From Pseudomonas farris (GTDB taxonomy: Bacteria; Pseudomonadota; Gammaproteobacteria; Pseudomonadales; Pseudomonadaceae): 64,000 bases of DNA. The DNA lies in the NCBI RefSeq assembly GCF_019145235.1, contig NZ_JAHSTV010000005.1, positions 310,001 through 374,000 of the forward strand. Direction: 5' to 3'. Of the stretch, positions 46,078 to 64,000 are shown in pieces (positions within the stretch are counted from its first letter, which is position 1; each line of letters starts with the position of its first letter). The notes below the pieces were generated by a model. That model did not search any database. It saw only the letters and a list, made by a program, of their open reading frames with translations, and had not been told where the DNA came from. The translations under genes were made by a program, and so were the position numbers.

Positions 46078-46110
46078 AAAAAAACGCCCCGATTTTTGTC
46101 AGGGCGTGAT
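46078..46110 (-). terminator. Intrinsic terminator of fghA, abutting the ispF start codon
   Basis: ACGCCC and GGGCGT pair around a 12-base loop, followed on the minus strand by seven T and then directly ATG of ispF. Confidence 0.85.
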
Positions 46111-46130
46111 TCTACCTGCTTTGTCGGACA

Positions 46131-46976
46131 TTAGGCGCCTAGAGCGCGCGTGTGATGCTGCAAGTGGTCGTCAATGAAGCTGGCGATGAAGAAATAACTG
46201 TGGTCGTAGCCCGGTTGCAGACGCAACGCCAGCGGATGACCTGCCAGTTTGGCGGCCTGCTGCAAGGCTTCAGGCTTGAGCTGGGTGGCCAGGAAATCAT
46301 CGCGATCCCCCTGATCGACCAGCAGCGGCAGCTTCTCGTCAGCCTCGGCGATCAACGCACAGGCATCCCATTCGCGCCACTTCGAACGGTCCTCTCCCAA
46401 GTAACGGGAAAAGGCTTTCTGCCCCCAAGGGCAATCAATCGGATTGTTGATCGGCGAGAACGCCGACACCGACAGATAACGCCCCGGATTGCGCAACGCA
46501 CAGACCAACGCGCCGTGGCCACCCATGGAGTGACCGCTGATGCCACGCTTGTCCGATGCAGGGAAATGCGCTTCGACCAATGCCGGCAATTCCTGCACGA
46601 CATAGTCATGCATCCGATAGTGCCGGGACCAGGGTTCCTGCGTGGCATTCAGATAAAACCCGGCACCGAGACCGAAATCCCAGGCGCCGTCCGGATCACC
46701 CGGCACATCAGGACCGCGCGGGCTGGTGTCCGGTGCGACGATGATCAGCCCAAGCTCAGAGGCCATGCGCATGGCGCCGGCCTTTTGCATGAAGTTCTCG
46801 TCGGTGCAGGTCAGGCCGGACAACCAGTACAGCACCGGCAGTTTACCGCCCTGCTCCGCTTGCGGCGGCAGGTAAACGGCAAAAACCATGTCACAACCGA
46901 GCACGTCGGAGCGGTGCCGATAGCGCTTGTGCCAGCCGCCAAAGCTTTTCTGACAGGAGATATTTTCCAGGCTCAT
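46131..46976 (-). CDS. fghA: FghA, S-formylglutathione hydrolase
   Basis: A 281-residue esterase-D family hydrolase, the second step of glutathione-dependent formaldehyde oxidation (S-formylglutathione to formate and GSH). The nucleophile Ser150 is in [30 protein letters not shown] with its conserved Cys and the C-terminal [16 protein letters not shown] with the catalytic His are typical. It starts nine bases after adhC in the same direction, so the two detoxification genes form an operon. Confidence 0.97.
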   Translation of the reverse strand: MSLENISCQKSFGGWHKRYRHRSDVLGCDMVFAVYLPPQAEQGGKLPVLYWLSGLTCTDENFMQKAGAMRMASELGLIIVAPDTSPRGPDVPGDPDGAWDFGLGAGFYLNATQEPWSRHYRMHDYVVQELPALVEAHFPASDKRGISGHSMGGHGALVCALRNPGRYLSVSAFSPINNPIDCPWGQKAFSRYLGEDRSKWREWDACALIAEADEKLPLLVDQGDRDDFLATQLKPEALQQAAKLAGHPLALRLQPGYDHSYFFIASFIDDHLQHHTRALGA

Positions 46977-46984
46977 GACCGACC

Positions 46985-48178
<1,194 letters not shown>

Positions 48179-48203
48179 TTATTGCCATACAGGGATAATC
48201 CTG

Positions 48204-49100
48204 ATGTCCGAAAACCGCTGGGAAGGCATCGATGAGTTCGTTGCCGTGGCCGAGTGCAGCCAATTCACCGCTGCGGCTGAGCGCCTTGGGGTGTCTTCCT
48301 CCCACATCAGTCGCCAAATCGTACGACTGGAAGAGCGCCTGCAAACCCGTTTGCTCTATCGCAGCACCCGCCGTGTCACGCTAACCGAGGCCGGGCAAAC
48401 CTTCCTGCAACATTGCCAGCGTTTGCAGGACGGTCGCGAAGAAGCACTGCGCGCGGTCGGCGACCTGACCAGCGAACCCAAGGGCATGCTGCGCATGACC
48501 TGTGCCGTGGCCTACGGTGAACGATTCATCGTGCCACTGGTGACTCGCTTCATGGGGCTGTATCCGCAATTGCGCGTCGACATCGAACTGAGTAACCGCC
48601 CGCTTGACCTTGTGCATGAAGGGTTGGACCTGGCCATCCGCCTCGGCCGCCTGCAGGATTCAAGATTGGTCGCCACGCGTCTGGCACCACGGCGCATGTA
48701 CCTGTGCGCCTCACCGTCCTACCTGGAACGGTATGGTCGCCCACATAGCTTGTCGGAATTAAGTCGCCATAACTGCCTCATCGGTAGCTCGGACATCTGG
48801 CAACTGGAACAGAACGGGCGGGAATTTTCCCAGCGAGTGCAGGGAAACTGGCGCTGCAACAGTGGGCAGGCAGTGCTGGATGCCGCGCTACAAGGGGTTG
48901 GATTGTGTCAGTTACCGGATTACTACGTGCTGGAATACCTGAAAAACGGCGAATTGATTTCGCTGCTGGAAGCCCACCAACCGCCGAACACAGCGGTTTG
49001 GGCGCTTTACCCACAGCAACGGCATCTGTCGCCGAAGGTGCGCAAGTTGGTGGATTACTTGAAGGAAGGGTTGGCCGAACGGCCGGAGTACCGTAATTAG
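48204..49100 (+). CDS. LysR-type regulator divergent from adhC-fghA
   Basis: A 298-residue LysR regulator of the CrgA/AaeR-like subgroup. The HTH is residues 8-65 (FVAVAECSQFTAAAERLGVS, then SHISRQIVRLEERL), and the effector domain begins at about 90 with GMLRMTCAVAYGERFIVPL. It is separated by 106 bases from the adhC start, so a role in formaldehyde or S-nitrosoglutathione response is the natural guess, from position only. Confidence 0.85.
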   Translation: MSENRWEGIDEFVAVAECSQFTAAAERLGVSSSHISRQIVRLEERLQTRLLYRSTRRVTLTEAGQTFLQHCQRLQDGREEALRAVGDLTSEPKGMLRMTCAVAYGERFIVPLVTRFMGLYPQLRVDIELSNRPLDLVHEGLDLAIRLGRLQDSRLVATRLAPRRMYLCASPSYLERYGRPHSLSELSRHNCLIGSSDIWQLEQNGREFSQRVQGNWRCNSGQAVLDAALQGVGLCQLPDYYVLEYLKNGELISLLEAHQPPNTAVWALYPQQRHLSPKVRKLVDYLKEGLAERPEYRN

Positions 49101-49145
49101 ATCTATTAGTGAACATCAATGACAGGTTCATTGCCTTAGCTACCG

Positions 49146-49241
49146 CTTTCGCGAGCAAGCCCGCTCCCACACTGGTTCTGTGTCAGACCCCAAACATGCA
49201 ACCGACTGAGATCAAGTGTGGGAGCGGGCTTGCTCGCGAAA
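49146..49241. repeat. REP doublet (REPIN), copy 7, inside-out orientation
   Basis: CTTTCGCGAGCAAGCCCGCT on the left and its complement on the right, so the orientation is opposite to copies 1-3, 5, 6 and 8, and like copy 4. It lies between the convergent LysR and ispD genes. Confidence 0.92.
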
Positions 49242-49277
49242 GGCGCGACGCGGAACCCCGCCTGAACACGAAAAGGC

Positions 49278-49985
49278 TTAGCGGCGGTTAGCCCAACGCT
49301 GCCGCAACCACTCCAGATCTTCGGGGCGAGTGACTTTGATGTTATCGGATCGCCCCTCAATCAAGCGCGGCGCCTGGCCCGACCATTCCATGGCCGAGGC
49401 TTCATCGGTGACGACAACGTCCGCCACCAGACTGTCCGCCAACGCCCGATGCAACGCGCCAAGGCGAAACATTTGCGGCGTATAGGCCTGCCAGATCACG
49501 CTGCGATCCACCGTTTCCAGCACGCGCCCATGCTGGTCGACCCGCTTGAGAGTGTCGCGTGCAGGCACGGCCAACAGGCCGCCCACCGGATCGTCGGCCA
49601 GTTCACTGAGCAATTTATCGAGATCATCACGCGCCAGATTCGGTCGTGCGGCATCGTGAACCAACACCCAATCCTCATCGTCAGCGCCTTGGGCATGCAG
49701 ATGCAGCAAGGCATTGAGCACTGACCCGGAACGCTCGGCGCCACCTTCGACCCGCTGAATTCGCGGATCGGAAGCACATGCCAGGTTCGGCCAGTAAGGA
49801 TCGTCGATTGCAAGACTGACCACCAACCCTTTCAGGGCAGGATGATCGAGGAAACAGCCAAGGCTGTGTTCGAGAATAGTGCGCCCGCCCAGTTGCAAGT
49901 ATTGCTTGGGACGGTCCGCGGCCATACGGGCACCGACGCCCGCGGCAGGAATCACGGCCCAGAAGGCCGGTAACGAATTAATCAT
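49278..49985 (-). CDS. ispD: IspD, 2-C-methyl-D-erythritol 4-phosphate cytidylyltransferase
   Basis: A 235-residue MEP-pathway enzyme that couples CTP to MEP. The nucleotide-binding motif IPAAGVGARMAADRPKQYLQ is at residues 12-31, with VLVHDAARP and the C-terminal NIKVTRPEDL also diagnostic. It overlaps the ftsB stop (ATGA), as in many gammaproteobacteria. Unlike in E. coli, ispF lies 3.2 kb away, separated by adhC-fghA and the LysR gene. Confidence 0.97.
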   Translation of the reverse strand: MINSLPAFWAVIPAAGVGARMAADRPKQYLQLGGRTILEHSLGCFLDHPALKGLVVSLAIDDPYWPNLACASDPRIQRVEGGAERSGSVLNALLHLHAQGADDEDWVLVHDAARPNLARDDLDKLLSELADDPVGGLLAVPARDTLKRVDQHGRVLETVDRSVIWQAYTPQMFRLGALHRALADSLVADVVVTDEASAMEWSGQAPRLIEGRSDNIKVTRPEDLEWLRQRWANRR

Positions 49986-50260
49986 TGGGCCAACTGGTAA
50001 AGGGTTTCACCGTCCTTGACCATGCCCAACTCATGACGAGCCCGTTCTTCAACGGTCTCCATGCCCTTTTTCAATTCGCTGACTTCGGCGTCCATCACCC
50101 GATTGCGCTCCAGCAACGCCTCGTTCTCGGCGTGTTGATCCGCAATCTGCTGCTTCAGCTCGGCCACTTGCGCCAGACTGCCATTACCCACCCACAGGCG
50201 GTACTGCAGGCCAGCCAGCAGCAAGAGCAAGACGAGGAACAACCAATTGGGACTGCGCAT
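49982..50260 (-). CDS. ftsB: FtsB, divisome protein
   Basis: A 92-residue bitopic membrane protein that forms the FtsQLB complex regulating septal peptidoglycan synthesis. A single membrane segment at residues 6-22 (WLFLVLLLLLAGLQYRLWV) is followed by a periplasmic coiled coil (LAQVAELKQQIADQHAENEA) ending with ERARHELGMVKDGE, the conserved FtsL/B C-terminal stretch. Typical length. Confidence 0.95.
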   Translation of the reverse strand: MRSPNWLFLVLLLLLAGLQYRLWVGNGSLAQVAELKQQIADQHAENEALLERNRVMDAEVSELKKGMETVEERARHELGMVKDGETLYQLAQ

Positions 50261-50432
50261 CGAATATCAGGTATCCAGTGAAAAAAGACAGCCATGCCAA
50301 AACTTTGAAGCTTCTGATAGCACGAAGCCTGGAAGAACCAGGCTTGTGCTCTTAAGGCATCAGATTAGTGGCAAATCCATCGCTGCTGCGATTTTTCCGA
50401 CACAATCCGGTGTCTTTTTTACTTCGTAGCAA

Positions 50433-51773
<1,341 letters not shown>

Positions 51774-51878
51774 TTATCGTCGGCAAGTGACAGACAGCGG
51801 GCAGGCTTGCGGACGATAAGGCTCAAGCCCGAGGGCTTGAGCATTAAATCGTGCGGTACTTTACCGGAGAATTGAGGT

Positions 51879-54382
<2,504 letters not shown>

Positions 54383-54635
54383 TTAAAGCGGTCCGAGCCG
54401 CCGGGGAAAGCGAAGGAAGGCCGAAGCCCCCGATCACCTGCATTAATCACAGTGCACCTTTCAAAAAAACCGCCGCGTTGGGACAGACCGGTAGATGAAA
54501 CACCGGAAGGTTGCTCGCTACACATTTTTTGGAATCGCCCAGCAAAGACTGCTTGGTAATCGGCAACTCCTGCGATTCAGGAGAATCCACAGAAGTTGTA
54601 TCAAGAAGGGAGCGTAGTCTACCGGAAAGCCCCTT

Positions 54636-55964
54636 TCAGCTCAAACCTTGATCTTCGATCAGCGGCTGCCAATGCAAATACCAGCCACCTTGCTCACCGC
54701 CATTTAGCCCCCGCAGGTTCGCCACCGCCAGCAATTGCTGGCCTCTGTAGACCAGCGGCAATCTGCCACGGGCGAAGCCCGGCACACCGCGTTCGTTGAG
54801 CAAACGCTTCAAGTCACGGTGGCCGCGATCGGGCAGGTTCATCACCTCCCCGCCTTCACGATAGCGGATTTGCAGCGGGCCATCTGGGGGCTGACCGGTG
54901 AACGTAAGGACGCCGTTATCCGGCAACGCCAGTGATACCGCGGGATCAGCCCAAGACACTGGGGGTGGCGGAATGCGCAGCCAACCACCAGACAACCACC
55001 AGAGACGCCCGCCCGCGCGATGCAACTCACCCGCCGCGAGCCGCCAAACCGGACGCGCATCGCCGGTCGCATCGCGCAAACTTTCCCAACCCGACCAATG
55101 GTCACTGTCCGGCAAAGTCGTCAACGGTTTGAGCCAGTGACTTAGTGCGTTGCGCTGGCGCGCATCAGACAGTTTTTCCAGTGGTGCCAGCTCCAGCGAC
55201 GGCAAACCCAGCCAATCGAAATCACTGACCGTGGTGGCGTGGGCCAGATCGATTTGCGCCAATTCGTCGAGCAGTCCCTGCGCTTCGCTCAGATGCGCAG
55301 CGCTGCGGGCCATGGTCGCCACCACTTGCGGCCAGCGCGCGGTCAACACCGGGAACACTTGATGACGCAGATAATTGCGCGAGAACTGGCGATCCTGGTT
55401 CGACGGATCCTCGATCCAGCTCAACTGATATTCAGTCGCGTAGGCCTCAAGCTCGGCGCGAGTGACGTCGAGCAAGGGTCGCAGCAGATGCCCCTGGCCC
55501 AAAGGACGCTCGTTCGGCATGCCCGACAAGCCTCTCACCCCTGCCCCACGCATCAGCCGAAACAACAGGGTTTCCGCCTGATCGTCCCGGTGTTGGCCTG
55601 TGAGCAGCACTTCACCAGCATAAGTCGCCGCGTTGAAGGCGCCATAACGCGCATCCCGCGCCGCGCGCTCAAGGCTGGCGCCGGGTTCAACCTGAACACG
55701 CACGACCTCTAGCGGCACGCCCAACGCATCACAGACCGACTGACAATGCTCCGGCCACGCATCAGCCGCAGCCTGAAGGCCGTGGTGGACATGGATGGCG
55801 CTCAGCGCCGGCAGGGATTGGGTTTTCGCAAGGTGCGCGAGAAGGTGCAGCAGGACGGTGGAGTCGAGACCACCGGAGAAGGCGATGCGCCAGGTTGTAG
55901 CGGTGCGCCAAGGTGTGAGGTTGCGCAGGAGCCTGGTAGGCAAATCAATCGTGGGCTGACTCAT
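54636..55964 (-). CDS. tilS: TilS, tRNA(Ile)-lysidine synthase
   Basis: A 442-residue enzyme that converts the anticodon C34 of tRNA-Ile(CAU) to lysidine, changing decoding from Met to Ile codons. The ATP loop SGGLDS is at residues 30-35, HHGLQAAADAW and GQHRDDQAETLLFRL follow, and the C-terminal domain has NERGVPGFARGRLPLVY. The start is ATG 55964 (MSQPTIDL) after in-frame upstream codons lacking support. Confidence 0.96.
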   Translation of the reverse strand: MSQPTIDLPTRLLRNLTPWRTATTWRIAFSGGLDSTVLLHLLAHLAKTQSLPALSAIHVHHGLQAAADAWPEHCQSVCDALGVPLEVVRVQVEPGASLERAARDARYGAFNAATYAGEVLLTGQHRDDQAETLLFRLMRGAGVRGLSGMPNERPLGQGHLLRPLLDVTRAELEAYATEYQLSWIEDPSNQDRQFSRNYLRHQVFPVLTARWPQVVATMARSAAHLSEAQGLLDELAQIDLAHATTVSDFDWLGLPSLELAPLEKLSDARQRNALSHWLKPLTTLPDSDHWSGWESLRDATGDARPVWRLAAGELHRAGGRLWWLSGGWLRIPPPPVSWADPAVSLALPDNGVLTFTGQPPDGPLQIRYREGGEVMNLPDRGHRDLKRLLNERGVPGFARGRLPLVYRGQQLLAVANLRGLNGGEQGGWYLHWQPLIEDQGLS

Positions 55965-55988
55965 ATCGATCACTTCGCACAAATCAAA

Positions 55989-56078
55989 TGTGGGAGCGGG
56001 CTTGCTCGCGAAAGCGGCTTAACATTCAACACATCAGTTGACTGTTATACCGCTTTCGCGAGCAAGCCCGCTCCCACA
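55989..56078. repeat. REP doublet (REPIN), copy 8
   Basis: Inverted pair of the GTGGGAGCGGGCTTGCTCG core in the 148-base gap between accA and tilS, which are in the same direction. It could affect mRNA decay between them. Confidence 0.92.
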
Positions 56079-56112
56079 TTGGTTATCCAGCATTTGCCGA
56101 AGCAGCGTCAGA

Positions 56113-57060
56113 TCAGAGACCGTAGCTCATCAGACGCTCATAACGACGGGCCAACAGCGCCTCGTTGTCGAACTTCTTCAGCATCGCCAGTTGCGAGCTC
56201 AGCTCGGCGCGGATCGAGGCAGCCGCAGCGGCCGGATCACGATGAGCGCCGCCCAATGGCTCGCCGATCACTTTATCGACAATGCCCAGGCCCTTCAGAC
56301 GTTCGGCAGTGATGCCCATGGCTTCAGCAGCATCCGGGGCTTTCTCGGAAGTTTTCCACAGAATCGAGGCGCAACCTTCCGGCGAAATCACCGCGTAGGT
56401 CGAGTACTGCAGCATGTTCAACTGATCGCAGACACCGATCGCCAGTGCACCACCGGAACCACCCTCACCGATCACAGTGGCGATGATTGGGGTTTTCAGG
56501 CGAGCCATGACGCGCAGGTTCCAGGCAATTGCTTCGCTCTGGTTGCGCTCTTCGGCGTCGATGCCTGGGTAAGCACCCGGGGTGTCGATGAAGGTCAGGA
56601 TCGGCATTTTGAAACGCTCGGCCATTTCCATCAGACGGCACGCCTTGCGATAGCCTTCCGGACGCGGCATGCCGAAGTTGCGGCGAACCTTCTCGCGCAC
56701 TTCGCGGCCTTTCTGGTGACCGATGATCATCACCGGCTGGTCGTCCAGACGGGCAACACCGCCAACGATGGCAGCGTCGTCGGAGAAATGACGGTCGCCG
56801 TGCAGTTCGTCGAACTCGGTGAAGATGTGTTCGATGTAGTCCAGGGTATACGGACGTTTCGGGTGACGCGCCAGACGTGCGATCTGCCAGCTGGTCAGCT
56901 TGCCGAAAATGTCTTCGGTCAGCGTGCTGCTCTTGTCCTGCAGGCGGGAGATCTCATCGCCGATATTCAGCGAATTGTCATTACCGACCAAGCGCAACTC
57001 TTCGATCTTGGCTTGCAGGTCGGCGATCGGCTGTTCGAAATCTAGAAAATTCGGGTTCAT
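56113..57060 (-). CDS. accA: AccA, acetyl-CoA carboxylase carboxyltransferase alpha subunit
   Basis: A 315-residue subunit that with AccD transfers the carboxyl group from biotin to acetyl-CoA, the first step of fatty-acid synthesis. The [20 protein letters not shown] helical N-terminus, GRQKGRE-type region (here [12 protein letters not shown]), [19 protein letters not shown] and [11 protein letters not shown] are all present. 152 bases after dnaE in the same direction. Confidence 0.98.
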   Translation of the reverse strand: MNPNFLDFEQPIADLQAKIEELRLVGNDNSLNIGDEISRLQDKSSTLTEDIFGKLTSWQIARLARHPKRPYTLDYIEHIFTEFDELHGDRHFSDDAAIVGGVARLDDQPVMIIGHQKGREVREKVRRNFGMPRPEGYRKACRLMEMAERFKMPILTFIDTPGAYPGIDAEERNQSEAIAWNLRVMARLKTPIIATVIGEGGSGGALAIGVCDQLNMLQYSTYAVISPEGCASILWKTSEKAPDAAEAMGITAERLKGLGIVDKVIGEPLGGAHRDPAAAAASIRAELSSQLAMLKKFDNEALLARRYERLMSYGL

Positions 57061-57212
57061 AGGCGTCCGTCTTGGGTCGACCTTCCAAGAGAGCTTGGGC
57101 CGGCCGGTTGTCTATTCGCGCCCTACCTTAAGGGACAGGCGCGTTCAGGTCGAGATTAAAAATTTGGGTCGGGATCAGGCGCGCTCTAATGGTAAAGAAT
57201 GGCACCTGACCG

Positions 57213-60734
<3,522 letters not shown>

Positions 60735-60767
60735 AGTGATCCTGTCTAGAAACTAGAAACGTAAAGA

Positions 60768-60798
60768 CAACAAGGCCCGGATTGTACCGGGCCTTGAG
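60768..60798 (-). terminator. Weak intrinsic terminator between rnhB and dnaE
   Basis: AAGGCCCGG-TACAAT-CCGGGCCTT stem with TTGTTGTC after it on the minus strand. The T run is poor, so it may mainly attenuate. Confidence 0.55.
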
Positions 60799-60816
60799 TA
60801 AAACATCAGCCTGCGA

Positions 60817-61458
60817 CTAACTACCGATCAGGTTTTCCCGCGCTTCATACGCCAAGCGGACCGGGGCGAACGAGCGGCGATGAATCGGGGTCGGCCCCAA
60901 GCGGGCCAGCGCTTCCAGATGAACGGGCGTCGGGTAGCCTTTATGGCCTCCGATCCCGTAACCCGGATAAATCAATTCGAACGCCGCCATTTCTCGATCA
61001 CGGCTGACCTTGGCCAGAATCGATGCCGCGGCAATGGCCGGCACCTTGCCGTCACCCTGAATTACCGCTTCGGCGCGCATAGAGAGTTTCGGGCAACGGT
61101 TGCCGTCGATCATCGCCAGTTTCGGCTGAATGTGCAGCCCCTCGACGGCACGCTGCATGGCCAGCATGGTGGCGTGAAGAATGTTCAGTTCGTCGATTTC
61201 TTCTACTTCAGCCCGAGCGACATACCAGCTCAGGGCTTTTTCGCAGATTTCGTCGTAAAGCGCATCACGGCGAGCTTCGGTGAGCTTCTTCGAATCATTG
61301 AGGCCCAGGATGGGGCGGCTCGGATCAAGGATCACCGCCGCCGTCACCACCGCGCCACACAGCGGGCCGCGACCGACTTCATCGACACCCGCCACCAGAT
61401 CTTCAAGTTCATCGACTAGCATAAAATCCAGGCCCAGCTGCTTACTTGCTTTGCTCAT
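60817..61458 (-). CDS. rnhB: Ribonuclease HII
   Basis: A 213-residue RNase H2-type enzyme removing RNA in RNA-DNA hybrids and single ribonucleotides. The catalytic acidic residues are in [17 protein letters not shown], and the later MIDGNRCP and [12 protein letters not shown] segments are diagnostic. Its start overlaps the lpxB stop by one base (TAATG). Confidence 0.97.
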   Translation of the reverse strand: MSKASKQLGLDFMLVDELEDLVAGVDEVGRGPLCGAVVTAAVILDPSRPILGLNDSKKLTEARRDALYDEICEKALSWYVARAEVEEIDELNILHATMLAMQRAVEGLHIQPKLAMIDGNRCPKLSMRAEAVIQGDGKVPAIAAASILAKVSRDREMAAFELIYPGYGIGGHKGYPTPVHLEALARLGPTPIHRRSFAPVRLAYEARENLIGS

Positions 61459-62585
61459 TATGCTCTGCCAATCAGGTTCAGTACCGCGTCCGCTGCCTGA
61501 TTGGAGGCGTCCAAGCGCAGGGTTCGGTGGATTTCGTCAAAGCCTCGGGTCTGTTCCTGGCCACCTTCGATCAGTGGCGACAGGGTCTGGGCCAAGGCCT
61601 CTACCGTCGCATCGTCCTGCAACAACTCCGGCACCAGCAGGCGCTGGGCCAGCAAATTCGGCAAGGAGACGTAGGGACTTTTCACCATCCGTTTGAGAAT
61701 CCAGAACGTCAGCGGTGCCAAGCGATAAGCGACCACCATCGGCCGCTTGTACAACAATGCTTCCAGCGTAGCTGTGCCCGAAGCGATCAACACCGCGTCG
61801 CAAGCAGCCAGGGCCAGATGGGATTTGCCGTCGAGCAAGGTCAGCGGCAGATCGCGACCGGCCAGCAGCTCTTCAAGCTGGGCCCGGCGCTGCGGGCTCG
61901 CGCATGGCATGACGAACCGTACGCCCGGGCGCATGGCGCGCAAGCGCTGGGCGGTGTCGAGGAACAGCGCACCAAGGCGCCCAACCTCACCACCCCGGCT
62001 ACCCGGCATCAGGGCGACCAGCGGCCCATCCGGCAAACCAAGTTCGGCCCGCGCGGCGGCGCGATCAGCCTCAAGCGGAATCGCATCGGCCAGGGAATGG
62101 CCGACAAACCGCACCGGCACGCCCTTCTCTTCATAAAATTTAGCTTCGAACGGAAACAGCGTCAGCATCAGGTCGCAACCTTCGCGAATCTTCAGCACCC
62201 GCTTCTGCCGCCAGGCCCAGACCGACGGGCTGACGTAATGCACGGTCTTGATCCCGGCCTGACGCAGCTTGAGTTCGATATTGAGGTTGAAATCCGGAGC
62301 ATCGATACCGATGAACACGTCCGGCTTCTCGGCGATCAGGTCCGCGATCAGTTTCTTGCGACGCGCCAACAGCTCGCGCAAACGGCCCAGCACTTCCACC
62401 AGGCCCATGACAGAAAGGCGTTCCATGGGGAAATACGACGTCAGGCCTTCGGCCTGCATCAGCGGACCGCCGACACCAATGAACTCGACTGCCGGATGCC
62501 GAGCCTTGAGCGCGCGCATGAGGCCCGCACCCAGAATGTCACCGGAAGCCTCTCCCGCCACCAGCGCAATACGCAAATTGGCCAT
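61458..62585 (-). CDS. lpxB: LpxB, lipid-A-disaccharide synthase
   Basis: A 375-residue membrane-associated glycosyltransferase joining UDP-2,3-diacylglucosamine to lipid X. Features are [20 protein letters not shown] at the N-terminus, [29 protein letters not shown] and [10 protein letters not shown]. Two bases separate it from lpxA. Confidence 0.97.
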   Translation of the reverse strand: MANLRIALVAGEASGDILGAGLMRALKARHPAVEFIGVGGPLMQAEGLTSYFPMERLSVMGLVEVLGRLRELLARRKKLIADLIAEKPDVFIGIDAPDFNLNIELKLRQAGIKTVHYVSPSVWAWRQKRVLKIREGCDLMLTLFPFEAKFYEEKGVPVRFVGHSLADAIPLEADRAAARAELGLPDGPLVALMPGSRGGEVGRLGALFLDTAQRLRAMRPGVRFVMPCASPQRRAQLEELLAGRDLPLTLLDGKSHLALAACDAVLIASGTATLEALLYKRPMVVAYRLAPLTFWILKRMVKSPYVSLPNLLAQRLLVPELLQDDATVEALAQTLSPLIEGGQEQTRGFDEIHRTLRLDASNQAADAVLNLIGRA

Positions 62586-62587
62586 GG

Positions 62588-63364
62588 TTAACGGGTGATG
62601 CCGCGGGTCGAAGACTGGATGGAGTCACGGAATACAGCGACTTCCGGGAACTGAAGCGAGGGTTCGGCCAGCTCGGCAAGCGCCTGTTCGACCGTCAGGC
62701 CCTGGCGGTAAACCACCTTGTAGGCACGACGTAGCGCGTGGATCGCATCTTCGCTGAAACCGCGACGGCGCAGGCCTTCGAAGTTCATGCTGCGGGCTTC
62801 GGCAGGGTTGCCAAATACCGTGACGTAGGCTGGAACGTCCTTGCCAATAGCAGTGCCCATGCCCGAAAAGCTATGGGCCCCAATGTGGCAATACTGGTGA
62901 ACCAGGGTAAAACCGGACAGGATCGCCCAGTCTTCAACGTGCACATGGCCCGCCAACGCGGTGTTGTTGACCAAGATGCAGTGGTTGCCGATAACGCTGT
63001 CGTGACCGATGTGGGCATAGGCCATGATCAGGTTGTGATCGCCCAGGGTCGTTTCCGAACGATCCTGAATGGTCCCGCGGTGAATCGTCACGCCTTCGCG
63101 AATGACATTATGGTCACCGACGACCAGACGCGTTTCTTCGCCCTTGTATTTCAAATCGGGCGTGTCCTCGCCTACCGAAGAAAACTGGTAGATGCGGTTG
63201 TGCTTACCGATTCGGGTCGGGCCCTTGAGAATCACATGCGGCCCGATCACTGTCCCCTCGCCGATTTCCACACCTGCGCCGATGATCGACCAAGGGCCGA
63301 CCTCGACGTCGTCGGCCAGAATGGCCGTCGGATCGATGATTGCGCGAGGGTCAATCAAACTCAT
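62588..63364 (-). CDS. lpxA: LpxA, UDP-N-acetylglucosamine acyltransferase
   Basis: A 258-residue trimeric acyltransferase, the first step of lipid A synthesis. It is built of left-handed beta-helix hexapeptide repeats ([20 protein letters not shown] and so on), with the catalytic His in [13 protein letters not shown], and ends with a helical domain. Its start overlaps fabZ by four bases. Confidence 0.98.
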   Translation of the reverse strand: MSLIDPRAIIDPTAILADDVEVGPWSIIGAGVEIGEGTVIGPHVILKGPTRIGKHNRIYQFSSVGEDTPDLKYKGEETRLVVGDHNVIREGVTIHRGTIQDRSETTLGDHNLIMAYAHIGHDSVIGNHCILVNNTALAGHVHVEDWAILSGFTLVHQYCHIGAHSFSGMGTAIGKDVPAYVTVFGNPAEARSMNFEGLRRRGFSEDAIHALRRAYKVVYRQGLTVEQALAELAEPSLQFPEVAVFRDSIQSSTRGITR

Positions 63365-63801
63365 AGTTTGCGTTCCGCGCAGATGATTTCAGCGGAGCAG
63401 ACTGGCTTGCCATCGACCGAAGCCTGGCACTCGAACTTCCAGATCTGACGCTTGCAACTGATGAACTTGGCTTCAAGAATCAGTTGATCGCCCGGCAGCA
63501 CCGGCTGACGGAAGCGCAGTTTGTCGGAGCCGACGAAGTAGTAAAGGGTGCCGTCTGCAGGTTTCACATCCAGCATTTTGAAACCAAGGATCCCGGCAGC
63601 CTGAGCCATCGCTTCGATGATCAATACGCCCGGCATGATTGGATGCGCAGGGAAGTGACCATTGAAGAACGGTTCGTTGATGCTGACATTCTTGTAGGCG
63701 CGAATGCGCTTGCCTTCCACATCCAGATCCACGACCCGGTCCACCAGCAGGAACGGGTAACGGTGAGGCAGGTATTCGCGAATCTCGTTGATGTCCATCA
63801 T
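63361..63801 (-). CDS. fabZ: FabZ, 3-hydroxyacyl-ACP dehydratase
   Basis: A 146-residue hot-dog-fold dehydratase of fatty-acid elongation. The active-site His is in [15 protein letters not shown] and the catalytic Glu in [16 protein letters not shown] 63801 gives [17 protein letters not shown], the start known in Pseudomonas; a longer frame upstream crosses a GGAGG and is not preferred. It lies between lpxD and lpxA, so lipid A and fatty-acid synthesis are coupled. Confidence 0.97.
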   Translation of the reverse strand: MMDINEIREYLPHRYPFLLVDRVVDLDVEGKRIRAYKNVSINEPFFNGHFPAHPIMPGVLIIEAMAQAAGILGFKMLDVKPADGTLYYFVGSDKLRFRQPVLPGDQLILEAKFISCKRQIWKFECQASVDGKPVCSAEIICAERKL

Positions 63802-63909
63802 TTCGGGGGGAAGCCTATGTAAAGATTGGGAGCGCGCGACTGACGCGCACTCCTCTAGCAAATCAAGGAGGCAGTCTAGCGGCTGTGCACACTTGATATG
63901 GAAATGGTA

Positions 63910-64000
63910 TCAGCCATCTGATGAAGCATTACCGTCAGGGGTCACGTCCCCCACACGCTTTTCCAGCTGTCGTAGTCGTCGCGCGATGTCATCGAGCTGA
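63910..64000 (-). CDS. lpxD: LpxD C-terminal end (truncated by window edge)
   Basis: The last 29 codons plus stop of a minus-strand gene: QLDDIARRLRQLEKRVGDV, then TPDGNASSDG. The heptad-patterned helix is the C-terminal ACP-interacting helix of LpxD, and the gene order lpxD-fabZ-lpxA-lpxB supports it. LpxD is the UDP-3-O-acylglucosamine N-acyltransferase of lipid A synthesis; only its tail is visible. Confidence 0.85.
   Translation of the reverse strand, partial: QLDDIARRLRQLEKRVGDVTPDGNASSDG

Overview
The window is chromosomal DNA from a fluorescent Pseudomonas, most likely of the P. fluorescens group. The evidence is uniformly high GC outside a few spots, Pseudomonas-type gene orders (recX-recA-cinA, mutS-fdxA-rsmZ-rpoS-nlpD-pcm-surE-truD-ispF, and lpxD-fabZ-lpxA-lpxB-rnhB-dnaE-accA-tilS-pyrG-kdsA-eno-ftsB-ispD), an rhlG homologue, an fprA/finR pair, and eight intergenic copies of the REP doublet with core GTGGGAGCGGGCTTGCTCG.

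Layout. 1-11.2 kb: end of mprF with its periplasmic hydrolase partner, an orphan antitoxin, a DUF3077-like gene behind a long and apparently highly structured leader, kup, rimO, a YjaB-like acetyltransferase, a pseudouridine-synthase-like protein that lacks the usual catalytic Asp, yehS, rhlG and trmO. 11.3-19.9 kb: fprA/finR, dgkA, erdR, a DTW-domain tRNA-modifying enzyme, a small secreted protein, a ribbon-helix-helix protein, a LOG-family protein, recX, recA with a LexA box, and a pncC/cinA-type amidase. 19.9-37.2 kb: a contractile, Mu/SfV-like R-type tailocin cluster, read leftward, between cinA and mutS. 37.4-42.9 kb: mutS, fdxA, the small RNA rsmZ with its upstream GacA box, rpoS and nlpD. 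43-50 kb: pcm, surE, truD, ispF, fghA, adhC, a LysR regulator, ispD and ftsB. 50-64 kb: eno, kdsA, pyrG, tilS, accA, dnaE, rnhB, lpxB, lpxA, fabZ and the 3' end of lpxD.

The tailocin has a C1/PrtR-type S24 repressor, holin, tail terminator, DUF2635, sheath, tube, a chaperone with a programmed -1 frameshift, tape measure, DNA-circularization protein, hub, spike, gp46/gp47/gp48 baseplate proteins, three fibre-plus-chaperone cassettes, a GH19 endolysin, and an i-spanin with an o-spanin nested inside it. No capsid, portal, terminase, integrase or replication gene is present, which is what separates a tailocin from a prophage. Three inverted repeats ATGCA-N4-TGCAT lie between repressor and lysis/tail genes, and a degenerate one lies just before the repressor gene; they are the best operator candidates. 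RecA, whose gene flanks the cluster, would be expected to trigger repressor self-cleavage.

The observations most worth following up are the structured leader at 2.94-3.22 kb (two hairpins with the identical loop CTTGGAAA, a complementary TTTTCCAA, and several mutually exclusive 8-bp helices), the operator array, the strict 41-residue periodicity of the tape measure, the T TTT TTC slippery site, the nested spanin, the intrinsic terminators inside the tail operon, and the Asp-to-Gln change in the pseudouridine-synthase-like protein. All calls come from reading the sequence; no database search was run.
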